Below, one piece after another: positions 1 through 9,412 of a DNA stretch of 64,000 bases (positions are counted from its first letter, which is position 1; every line of letters begins with the position of its first letter). The DNA is from JADHLJ01 sp038146985 (lineage in GTDB: Bacteria; Pseudomonadota; Alphaproteobacteria; Thalassobaculales; Thalassobaculaceae): the NCBI GenBank assembly GCA_038146985.1, contig JAYQSQ010000011.1, positions 1 to 64,000 on the forward strand. Reading direction: 5' to 3'. Below the pieces are notes generated by a model. It saw only the letters and a program-made list of their open reading frames with translations. It was not told the origin of the DNA and did not search any database. Both the position numbers and the translations under genes were made by a program.

Positions 1-2
1 CG

Positions 3-1199
3 CTGGCCGGCAAAGCCGACAAGGCACTGATCACCGCCGCCCTGGCCTCCTTCGTGGGCGGTACCGCCGCCAACGTGCTGTTCACCGGTTTCGCACCGGC
101 GCTCGCGACGATCGCGCTCGATTTCGGCAATCCCGAGATCTTCGCGCTTATGCTTCTGGCCTTCGCGACCTTCGTCGGTCTCAGTGGCGACGACATACCC
201 AAGACCTTCTTCTCGATCGCCTTCGGCCTGGTCCTGGCGACGGTCGGCTTCGACATCGTCTCGGGCGAGCCGAGGCTGATCTTCTTCGACATCACCGAGT
301 TCTCGCACGGCATTCAGTTCCTGGTTCTGGCGATCGGCGTCTATGGCATCGGCGAGATGATCTGGACGATCAATTCCGCCCAGGAAAACATCACGATGAC
401 CGAGGCCAAACTGTCGGCATCGACGATCATCCGCGAAATCAAGGAATTCCCGAGGGCCTGGAAGGGAACCACGGTCTGCTCGGCGCTCGGGTTCTTCGTC
501 GGCATCCTACCCGCCGCCGGCGCGACGCCGGGCTCGCTGATGGCCTATGGCGTCACCAAGATGATCTCGCGCAACCCGGAACGCTTCGGCAAGGGCGAAG
601 TCGATGGAATCGCGGCGCCGGAATCGGCGAACAACTCCGCCTCCACCGGCGCAATGTTGCCGATGATGACCCTTGGAATTCCAGGCTCGCCGACCACCGC
701 CGTCCTATTGGCGGGAATGGTGATCTGGGGGCTTCAGCCCGGGCCGTTGCTATTCAGCAATCAGCCGGATTTCGTCTGGCCCCTGATCGGATCCTTCTAC
801 GTCTCCAACGTCATCGCGCTCGCGGTCAATCTCGCCTGTATCCCAATGTTCCTCTGGGTCCTCAGGATGCCGTTCACGATCCTGGCGCCGCTGATTTTCG
901 TGCTCTCGATCGTCGGCACCTTTGCCGCCTATCAGAACAATTTCGATGTCTGGGTGATGGTGCTGTTCGGGCTTGGGGCGTATTTCCTGCGGATCCTGGA
1001 TTATCCGCTGGCGCCGGCGGTGCTTGCCATCGTTCTCGGCCCGATCGCCGAGCCGAAACTGCGCCAGTCGCTACTCCTCTCGGACGGTGACTTCAGCATC
1101 TTCCTGACCCGACCGATCGCCGGCCCGATCACCATCCTGGCGCTAATTCTGATCCTGTTGCCGCTTCTGAAGCTGATCTACCGCAAGCTGCGCACCTGA
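3..1199 (+). CDS. Tripartite tricarboxylate transporter permease, TctA family (5' truncated by window edge)
   Basis: Large membrane subunit of a TTT-type solute transporter, which works with a small TctB subunit and a periplasmic TctC binding protein to import carboxylates. The reading frame is open from the first bases of the window, so the true start lies upstream; about 398 residues are visible. The protein is strongly hydrophobic with many membrane segments. Two family hallmarks are seen: the Gly/Pro-rich loop GILPAAGATPGSLMAYG and the later segment MTLGIPGSPTTAVLLAGM followed by WGLQPGP. The C-terminus ends in a membrane segment and a short basic tail, as usual. TctB and TctC partners are not in the window and would be expected upstream. 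The substrate cannot be told from sequence. Confidence 0.93.
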   Translation: MAGKADKALITAALASFVGGTAANVLFTGFAPALATIALDFGNPEIFALMLLAFATFVGLSGDDIPKTFFSIAFGLVLATVGFDIVSGEPRLIFFDITEFSHGIQFLVLAIGVYGIGEMIWTINSAQENITMTEAKLSASTIIREIKEFPRAWKGTTVCSALGFFVGILPAAGATPGSLMAYGVTKMISRNPERFGKGEVDGIAAPESANNSASTGAMLPMMTLGIPGSPTTAVLLAGMVIWGLQPGPLLFSNQPDFVWPLIGSFYVSNVIALAVNLACIPMFLWVLRMPFTILAPLIFVLSIVGTFAAYQNNFDVWVMVLFGLGAYFLRILDYPLAPAVLAIVLGPIAEPKLRQSLLLSDGDFSIFLTRPIAGPITILALILILLPLLKLIYRKLRT

Positions 1200-1216
1200 C
1201 GCCGTCGCGCCGGCGC

Positions 1217-1444
1217 TCAAAAGTCGATACAGCGCCCGTTATGTTCCCAGTCGCCGAAACGGGTCGGCTCGGGCCCCTTGGGCCCGCCCAGCTCCTTGGG
1301 AAGATTTTCCGCCGAGGCGCGGGGATCGAGTACGGCGTCGACCACGACCGGCGCACCAACGGGTCGATCTACCCCTGAACCCGCTGGGCGCGTTGAAGCC
1401 TCGCGAACGCTGGTCTGGCTGAAGGTTCGGGGTTTGTCGTTCAT
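1217..1444 (-). CDS. DUF1674 / SDHAF4-like protein (succinate dehydrogenase assembly factor 4 family)
   Basis: Small protein of 75 residues. The conserved C-terminal block is visible as KELGGPKGPEPTRFGDWEHN followed by GRCIDF, the hallmark of DUF1674. The mitochondrial members (SDHAF4/Sdh8) help flavinated SdhA mature during succinate dehydrogenase assembly; a similar role here is inference. The N-terminal half is low-complexity and poorly conserved, as in relatives. I chose the ATG at 1444 rather than the TTG one codon upstream. It is transcribed head-to-head with rsmB, with about 140 bp between the two starts, and converges on the end of the TctA gene. This neighbourhood with rsmB is one I recall from other alphaproteobacteria. 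Confidence 0.85.
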   Translation of the reverse strand: MNDKPRTFSQTSVREASTRPAGSGVDRPVGAPVVVDAVLDPRASAENLPKELGGPKGPEPTRFGDWEHNGRCIDF

Positions 1445-1585
1445 CAACGGAATATGGTCCCGGCGCCGCCAACACGCAACCTTGCGGCGCTTTGCTCATA
1501 ACGTCCATGTGCTGCGATAGCGGATTTCGCCGTCCGGGCGGTTTAGTCCTTGCGCGCGGGCCGTGGGCGCGAGTATCGGTGCCTG

Positions 1586-2881
1586 ATGAGCACTTCCAGC
1601 GATGTTTCCGCCGCCCGCAGCGTCGCCTTCGACCTTCTGCGCTCGGTCCTGGCCAGGCGCAAGTCCTTCGACGACGCCATGGCGATCCACGACGGTTTCC
1701 GCCGGCTGCCGGCGCGGGACAAGGGATTCGCGCGGCTGATCTCGGCAACCACGCTGCGGCGGCTCGGGCAGATCGACGCGCTGATCGATACCTGCCTCGA
1801 AAAGCCGTTACCCAAAGCCGGAGAGGCGGTGCGCGACATCCTGCGCATGGCGGTGGCCGAGATGCTGTTTCTGGGTGTCGCCCCGCACGCCAGTGTCGAC
1901 AGCGCCGTGACCCTGGTCGAGACCCGCAAACTGGCCAAGTTCAAAGGCCTGACCAACGCTGTCTTGCGGCGGCTGTCCCGCGACGGCAAGACCATGCTGG
2001 CCGCGGTGCCGGAAAACCGAAACATTCCGGCATGGATGTTCGAGGCCTGGAGTGAGGGTTTCGGCGCCGACGTCGCGGAGCGCATCGCGTCGGCCAGCCT
2101 GCGTGAGCCGCCGCTCGATATCTCGGTGAAAACCGATGCCGAAACCTGGGCGCGCAAGCTCGGCGCGACCGTCCTGCCGACCGGCACGCTCCGGCGCAGC
2201 TTCGACGGCCCGATCGATGCGATGCCCGGTTTCGCCGAAGGCGCGTGGTGGGTGCAGGACGCGGCCGCCGCGCTGCCGGTACGCCTGCTGGGCGACATCA
2301 AGGGAAAACGCGTGCTCGAGCTGTGCGCGGCCCCTGGCGGCAAGACAGCGCAGCTTGCCGCCGCCGGCGCCAGGGTGACGGCGGTCGACCGCTCCGAGCC
2401 GCGTCTAGGCCGGCTGCGCCGCAATCTCGCTCGCTTGAAGCTCGACGCCGAGACGCTGGTCGAGGATGCCACCGCCTGGCGCCCGACCGAGCCTTACGAC
2501 GCGGTGCTCCTGGACCCGCCCTGTTCATCCACCGGAACGATCCGCCGGCATCCCGATATTCTGCACTCCAAGGGTCCCGAAGACTTGCCCATGCTCGCCG
2601 CCCTGCAGGACCGGCTGCTGGCGAGCGCGTTGGAAATGGTCAAGCCGCAAGGGGTTCTGGTGTTCTGCACCTGCTCGCTGCAGCCCGAGGAGGGCGAGCA
2701 CAGGATCGAGGCCTTCCTGGCCTCGGGCGCGCCGGTGGAACGCATGCCGATTCGCGCCGGGGAACTGCCGGGTCTCGACGCCAGCGTGAACGAGTCGGGC
2801 GACCTCAGGACCTTTCCCTTTCACCTCTCCGAAAGGGGCGGTCTCGACGGATTTTTCGCCGCACGTCTGATCCGCCGCTAG
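1586..2881 (+). CDS. rsmB: 16S rRNA (cytosine(967)-C(5))-methyltransferase RsmB
   Basis: Cytoplasmic SAM-dependent enzyme that methylates C967 of 16S rRNA. The 431 residues have an N-terminal NusB-like RNA-binding domain (about 5-140) and a C-terminal Rossmann methyltransferase domain. Seen motifs are the SAM loop VLELCAAPGGKTAQLA, the DPPCSSTGTIRRHPDI motif IV with its cysteine, and the catalytic-cysteine motif FCTCSLQPEEGEHR. I chose the ATG at 1586 because the family N-terminus begins close to the NusB-like helix; an in-frame GTG at 1550 would add 12 arginine- and glycine-rich residues with no homology. rpe follows 65 bp downstream on the same strand. Confidence 0.95.
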   Translation: MSTSSDVSAARSVAFDLLRSVLARRKSFDDAMAIHDGFRRLPARDKGFARLISATTLRRLGQIDALIDTCLEKPLPKAGEAVRDILRMAVAEMLFLGVAPHASVDSAVTLVETRKLAKFKGLTNAVLRRLSRDGKTMLAAVPENRNIPAWMFEAWSEGFGADVAERIASASLREPPLDISVKTDAETWARKLGATVLPTGTLRRSFDGPIDAMPGFAEGAWWVQDAAAALPVRLLGDIKGKRVLELCAAPGGKTAQLAAAGARVTAVDRSEPRLGRLRRNLARLKLDAETLVEDATAWRPTEPYDAVLLDPPCSSTGTIRRHPDILHSKGPEDLPMLAALQDRLLASALEMVKPQGVLVFCTCSLQPEEGEHRIEAFLASGAPVERMPIRAGELPGLDASVNESGDLRTFPFHLSERGGLDGFFAARLIRR

Positions 2882-2946
2882 CCCGGCACGGCGATCGGCA
2901 AGCCCGCGCTTGCGGGGCCGGACACAACCTGATACCTGCACTCGGT

Positions 2947-3609
2947 ATGCAACAGCCGATCCGTATTTCTCCGTCCATGCTCGCCGCCGATTTCGCGGCC
3001 CTGGGCGCCGAAATCCGCGCGGTGACCGAGGCCGGCGCGGATTACATCCACCTTGACGTCATGGACGGGCATTTCGTGCCCAACCTGTCCTTCGGGCCGG
3101 ATGTCATCAAGGCCATGCGGCCCCATAGCGCCCTGCCGTTCGACGTGCATTTGATGATCGGTCCGGTCGACCCCTACATCGCCAGTTTCGTCGCCGCCGG
3201 CGCCGATATCATCACCGTTCACCCGGAGGCCGGCGCCCATGTGCACGGCACCCTGCAGCAGATCAGAAAAGCCGGGGTCAAGGCGGGCGTGGCGCTGAAC
3301 CCCGGCACGCCGGTCGAGGTGCTGGACAATGTGCTCGACCTTCTCGACCTCGTGCTCGTCATGACGGTCAATCCCGGCTTCGGCGGCCAGGCCTTCATCG
3401 CCAGCCAATGCGCCAAGATCGCGGCGGTGCGTCAGCGCATCGATGCGACCGGACGGGCCATCGACCTCTCGGTCGACGGCGGCGTCAAGCCGGACACCGC
3501 GCGCCTCGCGATTGATGCCGGGGCCGATGTCCTGGTTGCGGGAACCGCCGTTTTCGGCAGCGAAGACGCGTCTTATGCCGAGAATATCGCGCGCTTGGGG
3601 CGCCCTTGA
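2947..3609 (+). CDS. rpe: Ribulose-phosphate 3-epimerase
   Basis: Interconverts D-ribulose 5-phosphate and D-xylulose 5-phosphate in the pentose phosphate and Calvin-type pathways. The 220 residues match the usual TIM-barrel length. Visible signatures are SPSMLAADFAAL at the N-terminus, the metal-binding strand HLDVMDGHFVPN, MTVNPGFGGQAF, and the phosphate-binding region SVDGGVKPDT followed by VAGTAVFG. The frame is open far upstream, but the family start fits the ATG at 2947. The gene lies between rsmB and a heparinase-like gene on the same strand, probably in one transcription unit. Confidence 0.96.
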   Translation: MQQPIRISPSMLAADFAALGAEIRAVTEAGADYIHLDVMDGHFVPNLSFGPDVIKAMRPHSALPFDVHLMIGPVDPYIASFVAAGADIITVHPEAGAHVHGTLQQIRKAGVKAGVALNPGTPVEVLDNVLDLLDLVLVMTVNPGFGGQAFIASQCAKIAAVRQRIDATGRAIDLSVDGGVKPDTARLAIDAGADVLVAGTAVFGSEDASYAENIARLGRP

Positions 3610-3675
3610 CCATGGCGGACGGCGGACCGTTGCGGACGTTCCAGCGAACTGTATTTCCGCTCGCCCTTCTTCCCA

Positions 3676-5262
3676 ATGGATGCTGGACCGCAACCGGCGC
3701 GCCGACATCGCCGTCTCTCCACGACCGATGCCTGGCCCGGCGATCCCGATAGGGGCCGGGCGATCGTCGAGGGGAATATCCTTTCTTCCGGCATCGTCAT
3801 CGCCAAGACCGGGGCGGCCTGGACGGCGATGCCGGTGGCCATGGATCACGCGGCCTATCTGCATGGCTTTTCCTGGCTTCGGGATCTTCGGGACCACGGC
3901 GGCGAGGCGGCGCGGATCACCGCGCGGAACCTGGTCTCGAGCTGGATTTACCGTAACGACCATTGGCATCCGCTGACCTGGCGGCCGGATATTCTGGGAA
4001 ACCGGATCGCGCTTTGGCTCGGGACCTATGATCTGTTCTGCGAATCCGCCGACGATTCCTTCCGTGAGCGGGTTCTGGCGAGCCTGTCGCGGCAGGCCGG
4101 TCATCTCGCACGGGATTTGAGTGCCGCCCCCCCAGGCATCGGCAGGCTGCAGGCGATCAATGGGCTCGTCCTTGCCTCGATCTCGCTCGACCTGGGCGCG
4201 GCGAGCCTTGAGGTTGCGGAGCGGGCGCTTGCTGTCGAGCTCACCGCCCAGGTCAATCCCGACGGAGGGCAGATTTCACGGTCGCCGGCGCGCCACTGCG
4301 ACGCGCTGATGGCGTTGATCGATATCCGCGCCGCGTTCCGCGTGATTGATCGGAAGATCCCGCCGTCCCTGGACGATGGGATCGATCGCATGACCGCGAT
4401 GCTCCGGCTGTGGCGGCACGGCGACGGCAAGCTGGCGCTCTTCCACCAGACCACCGAAACCCGGCAGGCGCTGCTGGAAACCCTGATCGCGCGTTCCGAA
4501 TCCCGGCTCAAAACAACCACGGTAGCGCCCGACACGGGGTTCCAGCGCCTGACCGGCGGACGCACCTGCCTCATCGTCGATACCGGCGCGCCCGACCGCT
4601 TCGAGGAACACGCTCATGCAAGCCCGCTGGCCTTCGAGCTGAGTTCCGGCAAGCAGCGCCTTATCGTCAATTGCGGAACCAGCGTTGCGGATGGGCGTTG
4701 GCGTGGGCCGTTGCGGGCATCAGCCGCGCATTCGATGCTTATGATCGACGACCAGAACGCCGCCGAACTGTCGACGGGCGGCAAGCCGGGCGCCCGTTCC
4801 ATCACGGTGACCGCCACCCGACAGCACGGCGAGGGCGCGAGCCTCGTCGAAGCGGAACACGACGGCTATCGCGACAAGTTCGGCCTGCTGCACCGCCGCA
4901 GCCTGTATCTGTCCGCTTCGGGCGACGATCTTCGGGGCGAGGACAAGCTGATCTACACCGGCGATCCCGGGGACCTGCCGCATACCGCGACCTTGCGTTT
5001 TCACCTGCACCCCCGGGTCCGGGCCTCGGTGATACAGCGCGGCGCCTCGGCGCTGCTGCGGCCGCAGAGCGGCGGCGGCTGGCGGATGCGTACCGACAGC
5101 GGGCTCGACATCAACGAAAGCGTCTATTTCGGCACCGACGAGCGGCAAAGGTGCGAGCAGATCGTGATCACCGCCCCGCTTGAGCATATTCGCGACACCG
5201 GCGAAATCACGATAAGATGGGCCTTGCGCCGCGAGGACGCGCGCGGCACCACGGAAGAATAA
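3676..5262 (+). CDS. Heparinase II/III family protein
   Basis: Predicted polysaccharide-lyase-like protein of 528 residues. The N-terminal part carries the family DAWPGDPDRGRAIVEG stretch, followed by an alpha-helical toroid-like region with WLRDLR-type helices. The C-terminal beta domain (about 290-510) contains the recognisable VNCGTSVADGRWRGPLRASA and SMLMIDDQNAAEL segments. No signal peptide is visible. The ATG at 3676 is the first start codon in frame after the rpe stop, although the codons just upstream (SELYFRSPFF) resemble the family N-terminus, so a non-ATG start slightly upstream is possible. Family members degrade or remodel acidic polysaccharides; in alphaproteobacteria this one recurs next to rsmB and rpe, and its true substrate is not known to me. 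Confidence 0.88.
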   Translation: MDAGPQPARRHRRLSTTDAWPGDPDRGRAIVEGNILSSGIVIAKTGAAWTAMPVAMDHAAYLHGFSWLRDLRDHGGEAARITARNLVSSWIYRNDHWHPLTWRPDILGNRIALWLGTYDLFCESADDSFRERVLASLSRQAGHLARDLSAAPPGIGRLQAINGLVLASISLDLGAASLEVAERALAVELTAQVNPDGGQISRSPARHCDALMALIDIRAAFRVIDRKIPPSLDDGIDRMTAMLRLWRHGDGKLALFHQTTETRQALLETLIARSESRLKTTTVAPDTGFQRLTGGRTCLIVDTGAPDRFEEHAHASPLAFELSSGKQRLIVNCGTSVADGRWRGPLRASAAHSMLMIDDQNAAELSTGGKPGARSITVTATRQHGEGASLVEAEHDGYRDKFGLLHRRSLYLSASGDDLRGEDKLIYTGDPGDLPHTATLRFHLHPRVRASVIQRGASALLRPQSGGGWRMRTDSGLDINESVYFGTDERQRCEQIVITAPLEHIRDTGEITIRWALRREDARGTTEE

Positions 5263-5418
5263 CCGGCGCGTCGGAGATCCACGCTCCACGCGTGAAAGGC
5301 TTAGTTCATGGCGACAGTGACGAAGCGCTGCCCTCGTCTTTGCTCCAGGGGCCGAACTTGACCGGCGGGAACCTCCGACGCTCTCCGGCCCGGGTCGCAA
5401 AACGGCTCCATCCGGGTA

Positions 5419-6486
5419 ATGCGGGCCATGTTTGAGGAAGCCGGGATCATAGAGCCCGTGCGTCTCGTCCTTGTATCCGCCGTGGGTTTTTTCGCGTCGG
5501 TTACCGGAACCCATTTCCTGATCCGCTATCTGGCGGGGCGGCAGATCCTTGACCGGCCGAACGAGCGAAGCAGCCACGACGTTCCGACACCGAGGGGCGG
5601 TGGGATCGCGGTCGTCGGCGCCGTCGCCGCCGCCTGGCTGACCGGGCTCGGGTTTGCGGACGGCCCGGTCGCACCCGACCTTGTGATCCTTGCAGCGGCG
5701 ATCCTTCTGGGCGCCGTCTGCTTCCTCGACGATCTGCGTGGTCTCGGCCCGTTGCCCCGCCTGCTGGCCCAGATCGCCGCGGTGGCGCCGGGACTTTGGC
5801 TGGTTTCCGGCCAGGGCGGCCTGTTCCACGCTTTCCTGCCGCCGCTCGTGGATCTGGCCGCGACCGGTTTCCTGTGGCTTTGGTTCATCAACCTGTTCAA
5901 TTTCATGGACGGAATCGACGGGATTTCAGGGGTTGAGATCAGCGCCATCGGCATCGGCCTGGCCGGCCTCGCGGCCGCCGGGTCGGTCGGCGCGCGGCTG
6001 CTCGATCCGGCGCTGGCGCTCACCGCCGCGGCGCTCGGATTTCTTGTCTGGAACTGGCGACCGGCGCGCATCTTCATGGGCGATGTCGGCAGCATACCGA
6101 TCGGCTATCTCATCGGCTGGCTGTTGATCAGCGCCGCGAGCGGCCCCGGCGGCACCGCCACCGCGCTTGCCGCTTGCCTGGTGCTGCCTGCCTATTATCT
6201 GGCCGACGCGACGATCACGCTGGTGCGAAGACTGTCGCGCGGGGAGAACGTCTTTCAGGCCCACCGCCAGCACTATTACCAGCAAGCGGTTATCCGTGGT
6301 GTCGGACACGCCGTCATCTGCGGCTGGGTGATCACCGCCGATGCCGGGCTGATCGCGACCGCCTGGTTTGTCGTTCCGACGCATCCGGTTTGGGGAATCG
6401 TGCTGGCCGCCATGATCGTGGCGGCCCTACTGGGCTGGATGGCCGGGGTCTGGAACAATCCCGGCAAGCAGCCGGAGCCAAACTGA
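5419..6486 (+). CDS. Polyprenyl-phosphate glycosyl-1-phosphate transferase (GT4/MraY-like, WbpL/WreU type)
   Basis: Integral membrane enzyme of 355 residues that transfers a HexNAc-1-phosphate from its UDP donor to undecaprenyl phosphate, starting a surface polysaccharide. Family signatures are RPNERSSHDVPTPRGGG, the acidic loop CFLDDLRGLGPLPRL, NFMDGIDGISG, the catalytic FMGDVGSIPIGYLIG and the late HRQHYYQQAV histidine loop. About ten membrane segments are apparent. Either ATG at 5419 or the one three codons later is possible. The stop overlaps the next start (TGATG), so translation is probably coupled to the epimerase-like gene. The context with WbpV-like and WbpM-like genes suggests a 6-deoxy-HexNAc, such as QuiNAc, as substrate (inference). 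Confidence 0.9.
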   Translation: MRAMFEEAGIIEPVRLVLVSAVGFFASVTGTHFLIRYLAGRQILDRPNERSSHDVPTPRGGGIAVVGAVAAAWLTGLGFADGPVAPDLVILAAAILLGAVCFLDDLRGLGPLPRLLAQIAAVAPGLWLVSGQGGLFHAFLPPLVDLAATGFLWLWFINLFNFMDGIDGISGVEISAIGIGLAGLAAAGSVGARLLDPALALTAAALGFLVWNWRPARIFMGDVGSIPIGYLIGWLLISAASGPGGTATALAACLVLPAYYLADATITLVRRLSRGENVFQAHRQHYYQQAVIRGVGHAVICGWVITADAGLIATAWFVVPTHPVWGIVLAAMIVAALLGWMAGVWNNPGKQPEPN

Positions 6487-7430
6487 TGCGCGTCGCGGTG
6501 ATCGGCGCTAACGGATTCATCGCGCGCCACGTCAATCAATGCCTCGCCGCCGCCGGGCACGAGGTGATCGGCATCCTGCGCCGCCGGTCGATCGCCGAAC
6601 TCGCCGGCGTCACGGAACTGCGCTATCTCGACGATGCGGGGGCCGGTACCGTCTGGGATCCGCTGATCGCGGGTGCCGATGCGATTGTGCACCTGGTCTC
6701 GCCACCCGACGGCAAGGGCGAGCAGCACGCGGCCGCCAGCCGTTCGATCAGCGCCGGCGTCCTCGGTCTCGCCCGCGCCGCCGCCGCGAGCGGCGTGAAA
6801 CGGCTGGTGTTCGTCAGCACCGTTAAGGTCAACGGCGAATCGAGTTCGGCCGAACCGTTCCGGCCGGGCTCGGATCCCAAACCCGAGACCATCTACGGCA
6901 TCGTCAAGCTGGAAACCGAAACGGGTCTGGCGGCGATCTCGGCCGAACTGGAACTGCCCATCACAATTGCCAGGCCGGCCGCGGTCTATGGCGACGGCGA
7001 TGCCGGCAACATCCGTCTTCTGGCGAAACTGCTGTCGGCAGTTCCAGGCCGGTTGGTACCGTTCGGGGCGATCGACAACCGGCGCTCGTTCATTCATGTC
7101 GAAAATCTCGCCTCGGCCCTGGTCCGATGTGCCGAGGACGACAGCGGCGCCAACAGGCTGTTTCTGCTGCACGACGGCGCACCGGTGAGCACCAGCGCGC
7201 TGTGCCGGGATATCTTGGCCGCTCTCGGCAAACCCACCACGCTCGCCGGCGATCCGTTCGGAATCGTGCGCGCGGTCACCCATCTCGCAGCGCCGGGCGT
7301 CGCCAGACGGCTGTACGGTTCCCTGGAGATCGATGACAACGGCATCCAGGAGGTCTTGGGCTGGACGCCGCCGATACCCGCCGCCGAGGGCTTCAGAAGA
7401 GCGATGACACTGCGTCGAGGCAATCCGTGA
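6486..7430 (+). CDS. NAD-dependent epimerase/dehydratase (SDR), WbpV/WreQ-like 4-reductase candidate
   Basis: Extended short-chain dehydrogenase of 314 residues. The Rossmann motif is at the N-terminus (VIGANGFIARHVNQCLA) and the catalytic YxxxK is seen in ETIYGIVKLETE, with a preceding serine/threonine in VFVSTVKVNGES. ATG 6486 overlaps the upstream stop. In the O-antigen systems of Pseudomonas (WbpV) and Rhizobium etli (WreQ), an enzyme of this kind reduces the 4-keto-6-deoxy sugar made by the WbpM-type dehydratase to UDP-QuiNAc. Its placement between a WbpL-type transferase and a WbpM-type dehydratase supports the same role here. Plain 4-epimerase activity remains possible. Confidence 0.85.
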   Translation: MRVAVIGANGFIARHVNQCLAAAGHEVIGILRRRSIAELAGVTELRYLDDAGAGTVWDPLIAGADAIVHLVSPPDGKGEQHAAASRSISAGVLGLARAAAASGVKRLVFVSTVKVNGESSSAEPFRPGSDPKPETIYGIVKLETETGLAAISAELELPITIARPAAVYGDGDAGNIRLLAKLLSAVPGRLVPFGAIDNRRSFIHVENLASALVRCAEDDSGANRLFLLHDGAPVSTSALCRDILAALGKPTTLAGDPFGIVRAVTHLAAPGVARRLYGSLEIDDNGIQEVLGWTPPIPAAEGFRRAMTLRRGNP

Positions 7431-7497
7431 TTGGCGTCTGCCTTGTGCTATCCTGGCCACCATTTCCAACGCGCGGCAAAGCCGGAGAGCGCTTCTC

Positions 7498-9405
7498 GTG
7501 ACATGGCACGGTTTTAATCGCGTGGCGCTGAGCTATCTGCATGACGTCGCCATGGCGGCGATCTCGTTCCTGTTGGCGCTGTATCTCCGGCTGGGTGGCG
7601 AGCTGTTCTCCTGGCCACGCGACGTGGTGTTCAACGGTCTCGCCATCTTCACCGTGGTGGCGGCGGCGGTTTTCCTCTGGATGCGCCTGCATCGCACGAT
7701 CTGGCGCTACGCCTCGATTGGAGACCTCGGCCGCATCGTCCAGGCCGTGGTTCTGACCGTCGTTCTCTTCGTTGCCTGCCAGTTTGTCTACAACCGACTG
7801 GCGGATTTCCCGCGCTCCTTCCTGCTGATCGAGATCATTGTCCTGACCGGCCTGCTGGCGGGGCCACGTTTTCTCTATCGCTTCCTGAAGGATGGCGAAC
7901 TCGCGACCCTGCTGGAACGCAACGCCCATGCCCGCGTACCCGTTCTCCTGATCGGCGCCGGCGACGGCACGGATCTGTTCATCCGCGAGATGTCCCGGGG
8001 CCGCGAGGCGCCCTACCGGGTGGTGGGTATCGTCGACGACCGGGGCGGCCGGGTCGGGCGCAACATCAGGGGAGTGCCGGTCCTGGGCGATCTTGATGCC
8101 CTGGAAACCGCCGTCGAGGACCTGCGCCGCCGCAATCTGGCACCGCAACGGGTCGTGATCACCCGCCGCGACATCGACGGCGCCGTCGTCCGGGACGTGT
8201 CGGAACGGGCCGATGCGCTCGGCCTGTCGGTGGCCCGGATGCCGCGCCTCACCGCCTTCGACCGGGCCGAGGACGGGCCGGCGGCCCGAGCCCCGCGCCC
8301 GATCGATGTCGAGGACGTTCTCGGACGCAGCCAGGCGGTTCTCGATATCACGCCGGTACGCGGCCTGATCACGGGCAAGAAGGTCCTCATCACCGGTGCC
8401 GGCGGCACGATCGGCGGCGAACTCGCGCGCCAGGCCGCCGGCCTTGAACCGGCGGAGCTCGCGCTTCTCGACGCCTCAGAATTCCTGCTCTATCAGATCG
8501 ATCTGGAGCTCGCCGAAAGCCATCCGGCGCTCGCCCGCCGGGCTATTCTCGGCGATGTCCGGGATCGCCGGCTGATCGATCAGGTGCTCGGCGCCTTTTC
8601 CCCCGATCTGGTGCTTCATGCCGCCGCCCTGAAACACGTGCCGTTGGTCGAGGCCAACCCGCTGGACGGCATCCTCACCAATGCGATCGGCACCCGCAAT
8701 GTGGCCGAGGCGTCGGCAAGCGCCGGCGTCGGGACCATGGTGCTGATTTCCACCGACAAGGCGGTCGATCCCTCCAACGTCATGGGTGCCACCAAGCGCC
8801 TTGCCGAAGCCTATTGCCAGGCGCTGGACATCGAGGGCCACGCCGCGGGGTCGACCCGCTTCGTCTCCGTGCGGTTCGGCAACGTATTGGGCTCCACCGG
8901 CTCGGTCATTCCGCTCTTCCAGCGCCAGATCGCGAGAGGCGGGCCGGTTACCGTGACCCATCCGGACATGACCCGCTATTTCATGACCGTGCGCGAGGCG
9001 GTCTCGCTGGTGCTGCAATCCGCCGCCATGGGCGGGCAGTTGAACGCGGGCGGGATCTGCGTGCTCGACATGGGCGAGCCGGTGCGCATCCTCGACCTTG
9101 CCCGACAGATGATCCGGCTGTCCGGCCTCACCCCGGACGCCGATATCGAGATCGTCTTCACCGGCCCGCGCCCCGGTGAGAAACTTCACGAGACCCTGTT
9201 CCACGCCGATGAAGCGCTGGTGGATACCGACCTGCCGCTGGTGCGCCGGGCGACGCCCCGAACCATCGCCCTGGATGCGCTGCGCGCCGCTATCGATGAC
9301 CTGGAGCGACATGCCCGCGCAAGGGATGCCGAGGCGACGGTGCGGGCGCTTCAGGCGCTGGTCCCCGAGTTCACGCCGCCTGGCAAACCTACCGAATCCC
9401 GGTAA
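7498..9405 (+). CDS. Membrane-anchored nucleotide-sugar 4,6-dehydratase, WbpM/CapD family
   Basis: Protein of 635 residues: four N-terminal membrane segments (about 10-110), a CoA-binding-like Rossmann domain (about 130-270, with VLLIGAGDGTDLFIREM), and a C-terminal catalytic SDR domain (about 290-590, with VLITGAGGTIGGELARQ). The catalytic segment reads STDKAVDPSNVMGATKR, so methionine takes the place of the usual tyrosine in YxxxK, as known for the Ser-Met-Lys triad of WbpM. WbpM converts UDP-GlcNAc to UDP-4-keto-6-deoxy-GlcNAc. Translation begins at GTG 7498; the ATG a few bases later is out of frame. It is the last gene of the 5.4-9.4 kb polysaccharide cassette. Confidence 0.93.
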   Translation: MTWHGFNRVALSYLHDVAMAAISFLLALYLRLGGELFSWPRDVVFNGLAIFTVVAAAVFLWMRLHRTIWRYASIGDLGRIVQAVVLTVVLFVACQFVYNRLADFPRSFLLIEIIVLTGLLAGPRFLYRFLKDGELATLLERNAHARVPVLLIGAGDGTDLFIREMSRGREAPYRVVGIVDDRGGRVGRNIRGVPVLGDLDALETAVEDLRRRNLAPQRVVITRRDIDGAVVRDVSERADALGLSVARMPRLTAFDRAEDGPAARAPRPIDVEDVLGRSQAVLDITPVRGLITGKKVLITGAGGTIGGELARQAAGLEPAELALLDASEFLLYQIDLELAESHPALARRAILGDVRDRRLIDQVLGAFSPDLVLHAAALKHVPLVEANPLDGILTNAIGTRNVAEASASAGVGTMVLISTDKAVDPSNVMGATKRLAEAYCQALDIEGHAAGSTRFVSVRFGNVLGSTGSVIPLFQRQIARGGPVTVTHPDMTRYFMTVREAVSLVLQSAAMGGQLNAGGICVLDMGEPVRILDLARQMIRLSGLTPDADIEIVFTGPRPGEKLHETLFHADEALVDTDLPLVRRATPRTIALDALRAAIDDLERHARARDAEATVRALQALVPEFTPPGKPTESR

Positions 9406-9412
9406 GCGATCC

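Noticed and set aside
2878..4104. Long minus-strand open frame across rpe and the heparinase gene
   Set aside because: It spans two confident plus-strand genes and has no domain.
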